From the NCBI GenBank assembly GCA_963575745.1, contig CAUYUJ010003891.1:1161017-1225016 (forward strand): a stretch of DNA of 64,000 nt, in the 5' to 3' direction. A program made the translations under genes and the position numbers. The notes below the pieces were generated by a model. It was not told the origin of the DNA. It saw only the letters and a program-made list of their open reading frames with translations, and made no database searches. Below are positions 45,334 through 55,056 of this stretch, piece by piece; the first letter of the stretch is position 1, and the number at the start of each line of letters is the position of its first letter. Source of the DNA: Prorocentrum cordatum. Taxonomy: Eukaryota > Sar > Dinophyceae > Prorocentrales > Prorocentraceae.

Positions 45334-47240
45334 TCACACGTTTCGTGGCCCCATAGGGAGCTCCAGCGAAGGCCCCAGTGGCTGCGCCCGCATGCGCCCA
45401 CCGCACCCACTTCGGCACACCCCTCACACGTTTCGTGGCCCCATAGGGAGCTCCAGCGAAGGCCCCAGTGGCTGCGCTCCCATGCGCCCACCGCACCCAT
45501 TTCGGCACACCCCTCACACGTTTCGTGGCCCCATAGGGAGCTCCAGCGAAGGCCCCAGTGGCTGCGCTCCCATGCGCCCACCGCGCCCATTTCGGCACAC
45601 CCCTCACACGTTTCGTGGCCCCATAGGGAGCTCCAGCGAAGGCCCCAGTGGCTGCGCTCCCATGCGCCCACCGCACCCATTTCTGCACACCCCTCACACG
45701 TTTCGTGGCCCCATAGGGAGCTCCAGCGAAGGCCCCAGTGGCTGCGCTCCCATGCGCCCACCGCACCCATTTCGGCACACCCCTCACACGTTTCGTGGCC
45801 CCATAGGGAGCTCCAGCGAAGGCCCCAGTGGCTGCGCTCCCATGCGCCCACCGCACAGATTTCGGCACACCCCTCACACGTTTCGTGGCCCCATAGGGAG
45901 CTCCAGCGAAGGCCCAGTGGCTGCGCTCCCATGCGCCCCCGCACCCATTTCGGCACACCCCTCACACGTTTCGTGGCCCCATAGGGAGCTCCACCGAAGG
46001 CCCCAGTGGCTGCGCTCCCATGCGCCCACCGCGCCCATTTCTGCACACCCCTCACACGTTTCGTGGCCCCATAGGGAGCTCCAGCGAAGGCCCCAGTGGC
46101 TGCGTTCCTATGCGCCCACCGCACCCATTTCGGCACACCCCTCACACCTTTCGTGGCCCCATAGGGAGCTCCAGCGAAGGCCCCAGTGGCTGCGCTCCCA
46201 TGCGCCCACCGTGCAGATTTCGGCACACCCCTCACACGCTTCGTGGCTCCATAGGGAGCTCCAGCGAAGGCCCCAGTGGCTGCGCTTCCATGCGTCAGCC
46301 ACACAGATTTCGGCACACCCCTCACGCGCTTCGTGGCTCCATAGGGAGCTCCACCCAAGGCCCCAGTGGCTGCGCTCCCATGCGCCCGCCGCGCAGATTT
46401 CGGCACACCCCTCACACGTTTCGTGGCCCCATAGGGAGCTCCACCGAAGGCCCCAGTGGCTGCGCTCCCATGCGCCCACCGCAGAGATTTCTGCACACCC
46501 CTCACACGTTTCGTGGCCCCATAGGGAGCTCCAGCGAAGGCCCCAGTGGCTGCGCTCCCATGCGCCCACCGCACCCATTTCGGCACACCCCTCACACGTT
46601 TCGTGGCCCCATGGGAGCTCCAGCGAAGGCCCCAGTGGCTGCGCTCCCATGCGCCCACCGCACCCATTTCGGCACACCCCTCACACGTTTCGTGGCCCCA
46701 TAGGGAGCTCCAGCGAAGGCCCCAGTGGCTGCGCTCCCATGCGCCCACCGCGCAGATTTCGGCACACCCCTCACACGTTTCGTGGCTCCATAGGGAGCTC
46801 CACCGAAGGCCCCAGTGCCCGCGCCCGCATGCGTCAGCCACATCCATTTCGGCACACCTCTCACGCGTTTCGTGGCTCCATAGGGAGCTCCAGCGAAGGC
46901 CCCAGTGGCTGCGCTCCCATGCGTCAGCCACACCCATTTCGGCACACCCCTCACACGCTTCGTGGCTCCATAGGGAGCTCCACCCAAGGCCCCAGTGGCT
47001 GCGCCCGCATGCGTCAGCCACACCCATTTCGGCACGCCCCTCACGCGTTCCGTGGCCCCATAGGGAGCTCCGCCGAAGGTCCCAGTGGGTGTGCCCGCAT
47101 GCGTCCCGCACACCCATTTCGGCACACCCCTCGCACGTTTCGTGGCCCCATAGAGAGCCCCACCGAAGGCCCCAGTGGGCGTGCCCGCATGCGTCCCGCA
47201 CACCCATTTCGGCACACCCCTCGTACGTTTCGTGGCCCCG
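45334..47240 (+). repeat. 90-bp tandem array, about 21 copies, open in several frames
   Basis: The unit runs CACACGTTTCGTGGCCCCAT, AGGGAGCTCCAGCGAAGGCC, CCAGTGGCTGCGCTCCCATG, CGCCCACCGCACCCATTTCG, GCACACCCCT. Copies start every 90 bp (45341, 45431, 45521 and so on), with 1-2 bp losses near 45913, 45942 and 46612. Central copies are almost identical; those after 46780 diverge (CATGCGTCAGCCACACCC variants). Because 90 is divisible by three and the unit lacks stops in several frames, 600-800 codon frames arise on both strands. They are repetitive, have no start context and shift frame at the indels, so I treat them as non-coding. Confidence 0.95.
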
Positions 47241-47330
47241 TAGGGGGCTCCACCGAGAAGATATTTCACAATTGCAGTATTCACAATTGCATATGGTTGG
47301 GTCCTTCGCCAGGATAATGTTTTTGTTCGC
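47241..47330. repeat. Outer boundary of the 90-bp array (inverted partner of 43511-43543)
   Basis: TTGCATATGGTTGGGTCCTT then CGCCAGGATA at 47288-47323 is the reverse complement of the boundary of the left array with two or three mismatches; homology stops abruptly at CGCCAGGATA. A small CACAATTGCA duplication lies at 47267-47290. Confidence 0.85.
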
Positions 47331-48105
47331 TTTGAGTATTTTGCACTTCGGGGGGCAGCTCCGAGGCTGTGGTGACTCTTGCCTCCAGAGCCCACAGGCC
47401 GCGACAGTTACCCCGGATAGGAATCAACATGTCTGGTCATCGGGGAACTCGCGGTGAAAGGAGGTGTGGTCCAAGCTCTGCAAAGGCCTCCATCCCCAGA
47501 GATAGGGGCTGACTGTTGAGTTGGACGGCATAGGCCTCCTATGGGTGGTCCAGTGGCTGTGGATGTCAAACGCATGTCCTGCCCGCCCCCCTCCCCCCCC
47601 CCCTCCTCCCTCGCCTCCTCCTCGCCCTCCTCGCCCCCCCTCCTCGCACTCCTCTCGACACGGGTCCTCGCCCCCCTGCCCGCCCCGTCCTCATCGACCT
47701 GCCTTTTCCTCCTCGCCCCTTTCGGGGGCCTTCGGAGGCTCCCCCTCGTCGCCGCGGCTGGATGCGGCTCTGGAAACGGGTCCGGATGGTGCGCGGGAGG
47801 CATCAGGGGCGTCGTGAAAAAGGTCTCAACCAGCGTTTCAGCCCCGTTCAGAAGGAGGTGGACGAGGAGGAGGGGGAAACGGGTTTCCGCCGAGGCAAGA
47901 GGAGCTACTTGCGCCCCCCCTGCTGGTATCAATTGCGAGCCAAAAGGTGTGTCGGCAGGTGGTGTATGCGAGGAGGAGGGCTGTGAGGAGCAGTATGAGC
48001 ATGAGGCCCGCGACCGCTTTCGGCTCAAGCTCTTCTGCTTGATAGTTGTAGTACCTGGTCAGGTTCGAAGCGAGGTGCTGCTTTGACCAGGGCGGTACTC
48101 AGGCC
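47331..48105. other. Spacer before the crotonase gene
   Basis: Includes a C/T-rich block (47580-47700). A long - strand frame (47408-48028) is present but has no recognisable domain and a biased Glu/Gly/Arg composition. A GTAGTACCTGGTCAGGTTCG-like stretch precedes the ATG at 48106. Confidence 0.4.
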
Positions 48106-48720
48106 ATGCCGCCAGCCACGTACCGGATAGAAGGAGGCGACGTACCCGTCGGGGTTCTCACGCTCGACGATGGGAAAATGAACTCAATCGGCTTCGAAAT
48201 GATCCGAGTCCTCCACGAGGCCTTGGACCAGGCCGAGGCGGACGAGGCCAAGGCGCTGGTCATCACGGGGACTGGGAAGGCTCTCTCTGCGGGGTTCGAC
48301 CTCAGCGTGATGGGCGCATTTCTGGGTAAGGGCGGTGACCTGGCCTTGGTCCCGAAGCTGGTGGAGGAGGGCGGGATGCTGCTAATGCGGGTCTTCTGCT
48401 TCCCGAAGCCGGTCGTGTCGGTGGCCTCGGGGCACTCCCTAGCCTTCGGGGCCATGCTGCTACTGGCCGCCGACTTCCGCGTCGGCCGCCGCGGCTCCAA
48501 GGCCAAGTTCGGCCTGAATGAGACCGCCATCGGCCTCGAGATCCTGGTGGCTCCACGCCGTCCCGCCGTCTCGTCTGTGCCGGCAGTGGGGGGCCCAGAC
48601 TTGCAGCGCTTCTTGACACAAGCAGGACAGCCCGTCTCTCGCCATTTTGGCCGGTGGCGAAATGCGAACCCTACCTTCGCCGATGAACGATTCAGGCAAC
48701 TCGATGGGCGTCGGGGGTAG
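48106..48720 (+). CDS. Enoyl-CoA hydratase/isomerase family protein (crotonase fold), 3'-truncated
   Basis: Crotonase enzymes hydrate or isomerise enoyl-CoA thioesters, typically in fatty-acid beta-oxidation in mitochondria or peroxisomes. From ATG 48106 the protein shows the family start (GVLTLDDGKMNSIGFEMI), then ALVITGTGKALSAGFDLSVM forming the first part of the oxyanion hole, and PKPVVSVASGHSLAFGAMLL with the second oxyanion Gly. It then has AADFRVGRRGSKAKFGLNE up to IGLEI. After about residue 152 (48560) similarity ends, about 90-100 residues before the usual end (normal length about 250). The following codons to TAG 48718-48720 run into a repeat (48655-48800), so the 3' half is either beyond an intron (AG|AT or G|GT near 48540-48550) or lost. 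No targeting peptide is evident. Confidence 0.8.
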   Translation: MPPATYRIEGGDVPVGVLTLDDGKMNSIGFEMIRVLHEALDQAEADEAKALVITGTGKALSAGFDLSVMGAFLGKGGDLALVPKLVEEGGMLLMRVFCFPKPVVSVASGHSLAFGAMLLLAADFRVGRRGSKAKFGLNETAIGLEILVAPRRPAVSSVPAVGGPDLQRFLTQAGQPVSRHFGRWRNANPTFADERFRQLDGRRG

Positions 48721-48800
48721 GGTTCGGAATTCGTCGAGCAAGTGGCGAAGTCCGAACCCTACCCCCGCCAACCACCGATTCAGGAAAATCGATGGTTTGA
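48655..48800. repeat. Direct repeat pair with a perfect 16-bp inverted repeat
   Basis: TGGCGAA(A/G)T(G/C)CGAACCCTAC ... GATTCAGG(C/A)AA(C/A)TCGATGG occurs at about 48655-48707 and 48743-48795. Between them GGGGGTAGGGTTCGGA (48713-48728) is perfectly complementary to 48751-48766, with a 22-nt loop. The pair sits exactly where crotonase similarity stops. Confidence 0.85.
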
Positions 48801-50399
48801 GAGGGTAGGGTGATGACGTCGCCGCATATTTGGCATAGATGTCCAACCTTTGATAACGAGAAGAAGGAGTGCACGAAATACCTTCCAAACGAAAAGGGGG
48901 TTGCTTTGACTGCGTAGGTGGCGTTGCCGCACGCGGAGGGTTCCGCTGGCCGCGCATTGCTATCCATCGATCTTTTGGTCGTTGGCCGTTGTGCTTTGTT
49001 ATGTCTGCGCGTAGCGTGACATGTTTATTGTAGCCCCTGGCAGTGAACAGCGTAAGTGCCGTGCAAATGCGAAGCGAGTGCTGCTCGATTGCGACTTCAT
49101 TCCTGCGCGAGTGCGAAAGTGCGGTCGCACGAACACGAAATTATTCTCACACGGGCGCGAATTTGTTTTCCCACGAACACGAAATCATGTGCGCACGAGC
49201 ACGGAATGAACACCGCACGAACGAAAATGAGGCACGAATTGCTGCGCGAACTCCACGAGTGAGCACAAAATGCCCCACGAAATGCCGCACGATATTGTCC
49301 GCATGCTGCGCGAATTGGCCGTGCGAATGTCTCAGGCGGTTTCGGGTTTTTGGGAGCTCTCGCATGCGTGGCCGGGCGCTCGCAATTTTGGTGCCTTTTC
49401 GTGCGGCCATGTTGGCTGGCAATTCTGGGGCTATTTCGTGCGAGCAATTTCGCGCGGGTAATTTCGCGCCCGTGCGTCGTTCTTCTGGCCGCCCACGCCT
49501 GTCGGCCGCTGTTGGCGAGCGAGGCTGTGCCGTGGCCACGACGTTGATAGGGCCAAGCGCTGCTAACGCTGATGGTCGCAGTACCGACAGTCCGTGCGCA
49601 TGTGGCAATGAGGAGAAGGGCCGTGGTCCAACGCCCGCACCGTTGGGCGGGCTGCCAGAGGTGTCCATCCCGCCGTGCCGCAGAAGATATATCACACGCA
49701 ATTCCCCGGGGCGCCAAGGCAATTTCATGGCCCGTTTCGGGCTCTGGGGCCGTCCCCGAATTGATCCGGGGCGAAGAAGTTCTGCCCCCGGGAATGAGCC
49801 GAGAGGCCCAAGGGTCCACGATCACGGGCACAGTGTGGCGTCGGTTGTTTGGAAGTGGTCTGGTAGACTAGTGCGCTCTCGGCCCCTTTCAGGACCATCA
49901 TCAAAGAGTTCACGGCTCGGTCGGTTCGGTTGCGTCGCAGCCAGTTGCGTTCGGTCGATTGGATTCGGTCGGTTATTCTGTCGTTGCCGCATCGCTGCTC
50001 CCTTCTAGGTTGCTTCCGGCTTGTCGAGTTCATTCGTTTTCGGTTTTGTTGTCGGTTCGGTCGGTCTTCGGTTTTGTTGTCGCCGTACTTTCGGAGAGGC
50101 TGACCAATTTAAGGCGGATGCGCACCAGCGGCATTGCAATGCACCCTTGCGTTCCGGATCCCTTCCTCTCTAGTGGTTGCGCGCACTCGTGCTCACAGCC
50201 CGAAGCGTCCTTTCGAGAGACGAGCGCCCCATGGGCCAGCGATTCAGCCAGGAACTCCTTTGAACAAACCGCCTTCCATCCTTCGAGCAATGAGGAGTGC
50301 GACAAGGTGGGGTTTATCAAGTTGAAGGAAGGGTTCAGGGACAGCCCTGCTCTGAGAAGGAACCGGTCGTCGTCCGCCTGCGTGGTGCGCAAGGTGTAG
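48801..50399. other. Repeat-bearing spacer, no gene recognised
   Basis: 49040-49480 carries many CACGAA/CGCGAATT-type words. 49880-50110 carries TCGGTTCGGT-type words, with GGTTTTGTTGTCG twice (50043 and 50075). The long frames at 49043-50008 are compositional consequences of these words. No RNA gene is recognised. Confidence 0.45.
49060..49480. repeat. Degenerate (G)CACGAA / GCGAAT word repeat
   Basis: About 20 occurrences of CACGAA, GCGAATT or GCACGA within 420 bp, at irregular 10-25 bp intervals, all on the + strand. Confidence 0.65.
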
Positions 50400-50745
50400 G
50401 CTTCGGGACGTGCAGTCGGATGGAGGCTCGAGCGAGAATCCCATTTTGACAAACATCCGCTCGCTGCCTCTTTACGTATCCAACCGTTTTTCTATAGTAC
50501 CTGCGGTGGCACATTTGGAGCACATCTCAAACGGAGCCCCATTTTGAAATTGAACTTCACTTCATCCGTGTAACTGTTGGAAATATTTGGGGCGAGTGCG
50601 TGCGGCACAAGGTGGTCCCCATGTCATAACGATTCCCATTCACTTCGTGCAATTGTGTGTTTTTGTAGACACGCGTGGGCGAAGGTGAAGGCGCAAGCCC
50701 CTGTTTGGAAACGGTCCGCCCTCCATCGGTATGTATTTAGATTGC
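50400..50745. repeat. Dispersed copies of the 85-bp family seen at 24945-25282
   Basis: Phrases CCCATTTTGAAATTGAAC, TTCATCCGTGTAACTGTTGG, GGCGAGTGCGTGCGGCAC and GGAAACGGTCCGCCCTCCAT match successive parts of the 85-bp unit. The CCCATTTTGACAAAC phrase near 50440 is a further partial copy. They end 70 bp upstream of the relict spliced leader. Confidence 0.65.
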
Positions 50746-50814
50746 AAGGGTATGGCCTGGTTGGATTGGGACTTAGCGAACTAATTCTTAGGTCTCTATT
50801 GCCATCTTGTCTTG

Positions 50815-50833
50815 GTAGCCATTTTGGCTCAAG
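50815..50833 (+). other. Relict dinoflagellate spliced leader (DinoSL) in genomic DNA
   Basis: GTAGCCATTTTGGCTCAAG, 19 of the 22 nt of the DinoSL consensus ending at its splice junction, read on the + strand. DinoSL is added to nuclear mRNAs by trans-splicing, so its presence upstream of a coding region marks a reverse-transcribed, reintegrated mRNA. The three 5' nt of the leader are missing, as expected for truncated or worn copies. The downstream coding region (50834-53000) is in the sense orientation. Confidence 0.9.
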
Positions 50834-53000
50834 CCGGCGGTGGATGCCCCCTCGCCTTCTCCTGCCTTTCGCAATGGAGGCGGCGGGCAGGCGGCATCAC
50901 CAGTCAGCATCGTGATCTTCCTGTTCGCGCTCCCTTGGGCGTTGCGCCGGACCGCCACCTGCAGGGGGTGAGCGGTCCTAGCACATCGTCCCATAGGCAG
51001 GCGGGCGATGGCTCCTCTACGGTGCTCTCGTCCGCGGGTGCGGGGGCCTCGGGGCCGAGAGGGAACCCTCTCCCTTGGTTAGGGGGGACTGGGGCAAGGT
51101 TGGGTCAAGGTTCGTCATCTGGATCCTCCTCCTTCCCTGTCCCTGGGTTAGTGCGGCCTGAGGGGCCCGCTATCTTAGCACCCCTCCCAGTCGTGGCCAA
51201 TGGCGAAGGGCCCCTGGGCTGGTGTGGAGCTTCCCTCCCTGTCCCGGAGGAACTGGTCAGGCTTTGGATCGCTACCTCACTAGACTTATCAGGGTACTTC
51301 GACACGGCGGACGAGGTGCGGGGCTCCTTTAGGGGCCTCGTGCCGGCATGCCTCGAGGAGGCGGTTACTGCTTCGCAGGTAGCCAAGCGCACCTCCAGGG
51401 TTCACGTGAGCAGCCTAGCTCGGCAAATCGTTGATCGCCCGTGCCTAGGATCTTCTCACGCTGCTATGCCCTCGGCGCCGTCTTCCTCTTGGAGTGCGGC
51501 GCCTGCTACCCTAAGTATGTCGTCGACGCCTCCTTGTGCGGCCAGGGTTGCGAGGACGATCCGGATGCCCAAGCAGCAGGTGGTCACGCCGATCTCGCCT
51601 GCCCAGGAGCAGGAGGATCGTGCCAAGTCTCGCCTGCTCTCAGAAATCTCCGACCTCTACTTCGACATGGGCCCGGCCGGCCTGCACTGGGACCCAGTCG
51701 CCAACGACGAGGTCGAATCGCAGCGGGCGCTCCTCATGAGGGGCCCCAAGCGCCTGACGGCGGCCCGTCTGGCCGCCATCACTCGGGAATGGCGGCACCG
51801 GGAGAAGTGGAGGAGTTCGCGATCATCGATTTCGAAACGGTCCCCATCGTCAGTTCAATGGGGCATCTTCCTCCAGCACGTGGCGGGCAAGGCGCCAACG
51901 GTTGCTCCAGCGCGCCTTAGTGCCTTCAGGTGGTTGCGCGCGCACCTGGGGGTCCCATTCCCAGTCGATGCGCCGTGTGTCAGTAGCTTTCTGCATCCTC
52001 CAGACACGCACGTCGCGGAGCAGCGCCTGCCTTTAGCCCGGCCGACATCTGGAACATGGTGGCGTTGATCCTCGAGCACGGTGCGGAGCGCACGCATGAG
52101 CTGCAATTGGTGCTCTTCGCCTGCCTCGCATGCATCCGCTTCGCCCACCTTCAGAGGTCCACGTTCACCGGATGTCGGGAAGATTTCATCTTTGCCCGAT
52201 GCGCTCGGGGCAAGACTCGGCGGCAGGGAGTGCGTCTCTCTTACGCGTGGGCTGTGCCTCGGCCGAGCTTCTTTGGAATCCACGCCTTCGGCTTCCTGGT
52301 AGAGCTCCACGCGAAACTTGGCAAGCCGTCGTTCCTCTTGCCTGCCCGCCACGAGCAGACGAGATTCAAGAGGATTCGGCGTTGGCAGTCGTCTCCTATG
52401 TCACCTAACCAGGTCGTGGAGATCATGCGAAAGGTCGCCAAGGACGTGGGCAAAGCACCAGCCCAGGTGGCCAAGGTCACCTTCAATTCTGCCAGGCGCT
52501 TCCTGCCAACAGCCGCTAATGTCCTCGGCTTCGACGCCCACATGGCGCAAGCGGTGGGCAGTTGGATGGAGCTTCCGCACGGTCAGGGCTCCGCGGGCCA
52601 AGCCATGCAATTGATGTCCACACACTACTCCGACGAGAAGGCTTTGGCATCAGGGCAAGCCAAATTACGAGTCCTCGAGGCCTTCGTCGAGGCATGTCGT
52701 CACCATGAGGCTGTTGCCTGCATCTTATCCGGGCGGCCCGCAAGGCTCAGCCCAGCTTCGTTGACGTGGGAAGACGTCGCATTTCTGCACCATCGACGTC
52801 CTCGTGGCCGTAGTCCCCCTGACGGGGTGCCCTGTCAGGAAAAGTCCACGAAGCACCGGGAGAGCAAGAAGCACAAGAAGGACAGGAAGGACGAGAGGAT
52901 TGAGGAGGTGAAGGAGCGTAAGAAGGACATGGAGGACGAGAAGACCAGGAAGGACAAGCGGAAGACCAGCGGGGAGAAACGCAGGAAGGGCAACGTCTAG
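50834..53000 (+). pseudogene. Tyrosine recombinase-like gene (retroposed, frameshifted)
   Basis: Tyrosine recombinases cut and rejoin DNA through a 3'-phosphotyrosine; in DIRS elements they insert the circular cDNA. Coding runs in one frame to about 52025 and then, after a -1 shift, in another from about 52030 to TAG 52998-53000. Visible C-terminal motifs: box I Arg (LACIRFAHLQRSTF), the beta-hairpin Lys (ARCARGKTRRQG), the second Arg (VTFNSARRFLPTAANVLG; the usual His is Asn-like), Trp (AVGSWMEL, in place of His) and the Tyr (MSTHYSDEKA). A Lys/Glu-rich tail (KHKKDRKDERIEEVKERKK) follows. The N-terminal 250 residues are Ser/Pro/Gly-rich and no ATG in the main frame follows the leader, so the 5' end is damaged. 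A frame change early (near 50900) would be needed to use the first ATGs. Confidence 0.7.
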
Positions 53001-53877
53001 CACGCCCCGCGTCTGACTTACACGCTGGGTGTCTCCTGCTGATCTTCGGATCAGCAGTAGCCCCGTCTCTCTTGGCCATGCGTTCGGCGACTCCTTCGCT
53101 GGAACGCCGCACGTCTGGTCATGGTGTGCATGCGAGGGTGAGTTCCATGTGATCCACCTGGCGTTTGCACTGCCCCCCGAGTGGGGGGCCCTTTGCCGAT
53201 GATCATTCTGAGCAGCCATGGGGGGATGCGCATGCGCACATGTCTCTGCTCAGCCTGGTCGCCCCTCCCGCGGGCCATCACTTCTAGCTCGTGTGTGTGT
53301 GTGTGTCAAAACACAGTGCGCTGGGATTGTCGAGTCTGGAGGGTGGCCGAGGTTGCGGGGGTGGGAGGGCAGTCTGGTCTTGTTTCGAGTTTGTCGTCCA
53401 GCTGCGCCCCAGGCCCCGTAGGAAACTTAGCACGGTGATGCTTCATTGATAACCGCCCGAATCTCCGCCCCGAGCGGGGGGGAAACGTGTTGAATTCCCC
53501 CCCCCTCGGCCAGCCGCAGACCAGAGGATTTATTAATCGAATCTGGGTTGCGGGCGGAGCGGTCGCGGCCAACCGCAGACTGGAGGACCCCTTGAATGTG
53601 CCTGGGTTGTGGGTCTGGGTCGACGCTGCAGGGCCAGACGGGCCCTCCATGGTTTCGACTCCGGAGGGCACGATGGGCGGACAGATCCTGCCCCCCCCTG
53701 GCACAATCTCCATCGAGATGTCACGGAGTCGGTGCGCGTGGGGGACGTCCGATCTCCGGAGCATTTGTGTTGGAAGCACAATTGCCGTGGTCGATCTGTC
53801 CGTGCTCATGGCTCCTTAGCCTTCTGTGCCCAAACTCCTGCACTGCACGCTCCAGGATTACACTTCGCTCTGCTGCG
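53001..53877. other. Spacer between recombinase and gag-like gene
   Basis: Contains (GT)n of about 20 bp at 53291-53308 and a G-rich block near 53357. A 58-bp imperfect tandem pair shares CCGCAGAC(C/T)(A/G)GAGGA ... CTGGGTTG(C/T)GGG (about 53513-53555 and 53571-53613). If gag-pol is an independent element its 5' terminal sequence should lie here, but no inverted or split repeat partner was found downstream by eye. Confidence 0.45.
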
Positions 53878-55056
53878 ATGTCCTCCCTGCCGGCCTTGGG
53901 CGACATTTTCTCCGGAGTCGGCGCGCCCGAGGATTTGACGAAGTACTTCGTGGAGACGTGCCAGCTCGGGGACATCCACTCGTTTCTCGATTACGTCGTC
54001 CGCAAGGAATACGAATCTGAGCTCCGGGACATCGTGAAGGAGAAGTTCCCAGTCCAGGGGGAGTTCACCCTCGAGAGCCAGAGGCTGTTCGTGACGAAAG
54101 CGCGCGGGGACTACCGGCTGGCCTTGGAGACGGTGGCCACGGAGCAGCAGAAGGCCACGAAAGCTGAGGCTTCGAAGGGTGAGAGCGAGGACGCCGAGAA
54201 GGAGCTCGATCCTGACACCCGGAAGCGCCTCAAGGAGACTTGGGAGGCGGTGCGCAAGTGGACCCCAGATCGTTCCATGAAGCCCGCCCCTGCTCTGCGC
54301 AATCGCGTGTACAGGGAGTTCCACGGGCAGGTGATGACCCTCCACATGGTCGAGAAAGCGGTCACCATCGAGGACGTCAAAAAGCCCTTGGAGAAGAAAC
54401 AGGTCCCCCCTGGGACTGGTGCGGATGAGAGGTACAACAAGCCAGCCAGCAAGCCGGTCGATTCCACCCTCGGTTACGTGGCGGCATTGCGCCTCCTGTT
54501 TGGGACCTACGCGTACTGCGGCACGCACGAGGTCCCCAGCAAGAAGAACTCCACCGAGAAGGTCACCTTCTTCGATTGGGGTGTCGGTTTGGCGTATTGC
54601 GACCAGGCGATGTCCAGGACCCTGAAGGTGTCTATCCCAGAGCACGCGAAGCTCCGTTGGTTGAGAGCCCGCGACGAGGCCACCAGAACGGATATGGCAC
54701 AGTTGGTCAACGAGGGGTGGCCGGCTGGAGAGGCCTTGACGGAGGCTCTCAAGCGGGAGGCGCACTTCTGGCGCATGAAGGATGACACCGTGGCGCAGCC
54801 CGTCGAGGGGGACCAGCGCGAGCGTGTGCCCAAGCGTACCAGAGAGGATCATGATGTTGCTGCTCAGGGTCGTGGTCGACCCAATCGGATCACCATCGAC
54901 AAAAACAGGGTGAAGTTCTGCGGTGCCTGGAACTCGGCCGCGGGATGCACCCGCAGCGAGAAGCATTGCCCGCAGAGTGGTAAGCATGCTTGCTGTGCAC
55001 AGGTTTCGCGCGGGGTGGCCCGCGGGAAACGAGACCACAACTTCCTGAGCCACTAG
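53878..55056 (+). CDS. Gag-like protein with C-terminal Cys/His cluster
   Basis: 392 codons from ATG 53878 (MSSLPALGDIFSGVGAPEDL) to TAG 55054-55056. The start is chosen as the first ATG giving a normal, non-repetitive protein; the frame is open upstream but of poorer composition. The body is helical and charged with no similarity I can name. A central KRTREDHDVAAQGRGRPNR basic stretch precedes a cluster reading FCGAWNSAAGCTRSEKHCPQ then SGKHACCA, ending RGKRDHNFLSH. This gives a CCCH-like or zinc-knuckle-like arrangement (C-x8-C-x6-C-x4-H), as expected for nucleic-acid packaging by retroelement Gag. The reading frame continues past the TAG into pol without a shift, so expression of pol by stop readthrough is a possibility. 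This is the only intact-looking ORF of the block. Confidence 0.65.
   Translation: MSSLPALGDIFSGVGAPEDLTKYFVETCQLGDIHSFLDYVVRKEYESELRDIVKEKFPVQGEFTLESQRLFVTKARGDYRLALETVATEQQKATKAEASKGESEDAEKELDPDTRKRLKETWEAVRKWTPDRSMKPAPALRNRVYREFHGQVMTLHMVEKAVTIEDVKKPLEKKQVPPGTGADERYNKPASKPVDSTLGYVAALRLLFGTYAYCGTHEVPSKKNSTEKVTFFDWGVGLAYCDQAMSRTLKVSIPEHAKLRWLRARDEATRTDMAQLVNEGWPAGEALTEALKREAHFWRMKDDTVAQPVEGDQRERVPKRTREDHDVAAQGRGRPNRITIDKNRVKFCGAWNSAAGCTRSEKHCPQSGKHACCAQVSRGVARGKRDHNFLSH

Noticed and set aside
45334-47317. A giant 30-residue-repeat protein on either strand
   Set aside because: Small indels (near 45913 and 46612) break each frame, both strands are equally open, and the same unit exists as a decayed inverted array; treated as a minisatellite.
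48646-48662. GCCATTTTGGC resembling the DinoSL core
   Set aside because: Only 10-11 nt match and neither the GTA nor the TCAAG parts follow; coincidence within the crotonase 3' region.
49043-50008. 321-codon frame as a gene
   Set aside because: It runs through CACGAA and TCGGTT word repeats, is Arg/Ser/Ala-biased and matches nothing known; overlapping - strand frames are equally long.
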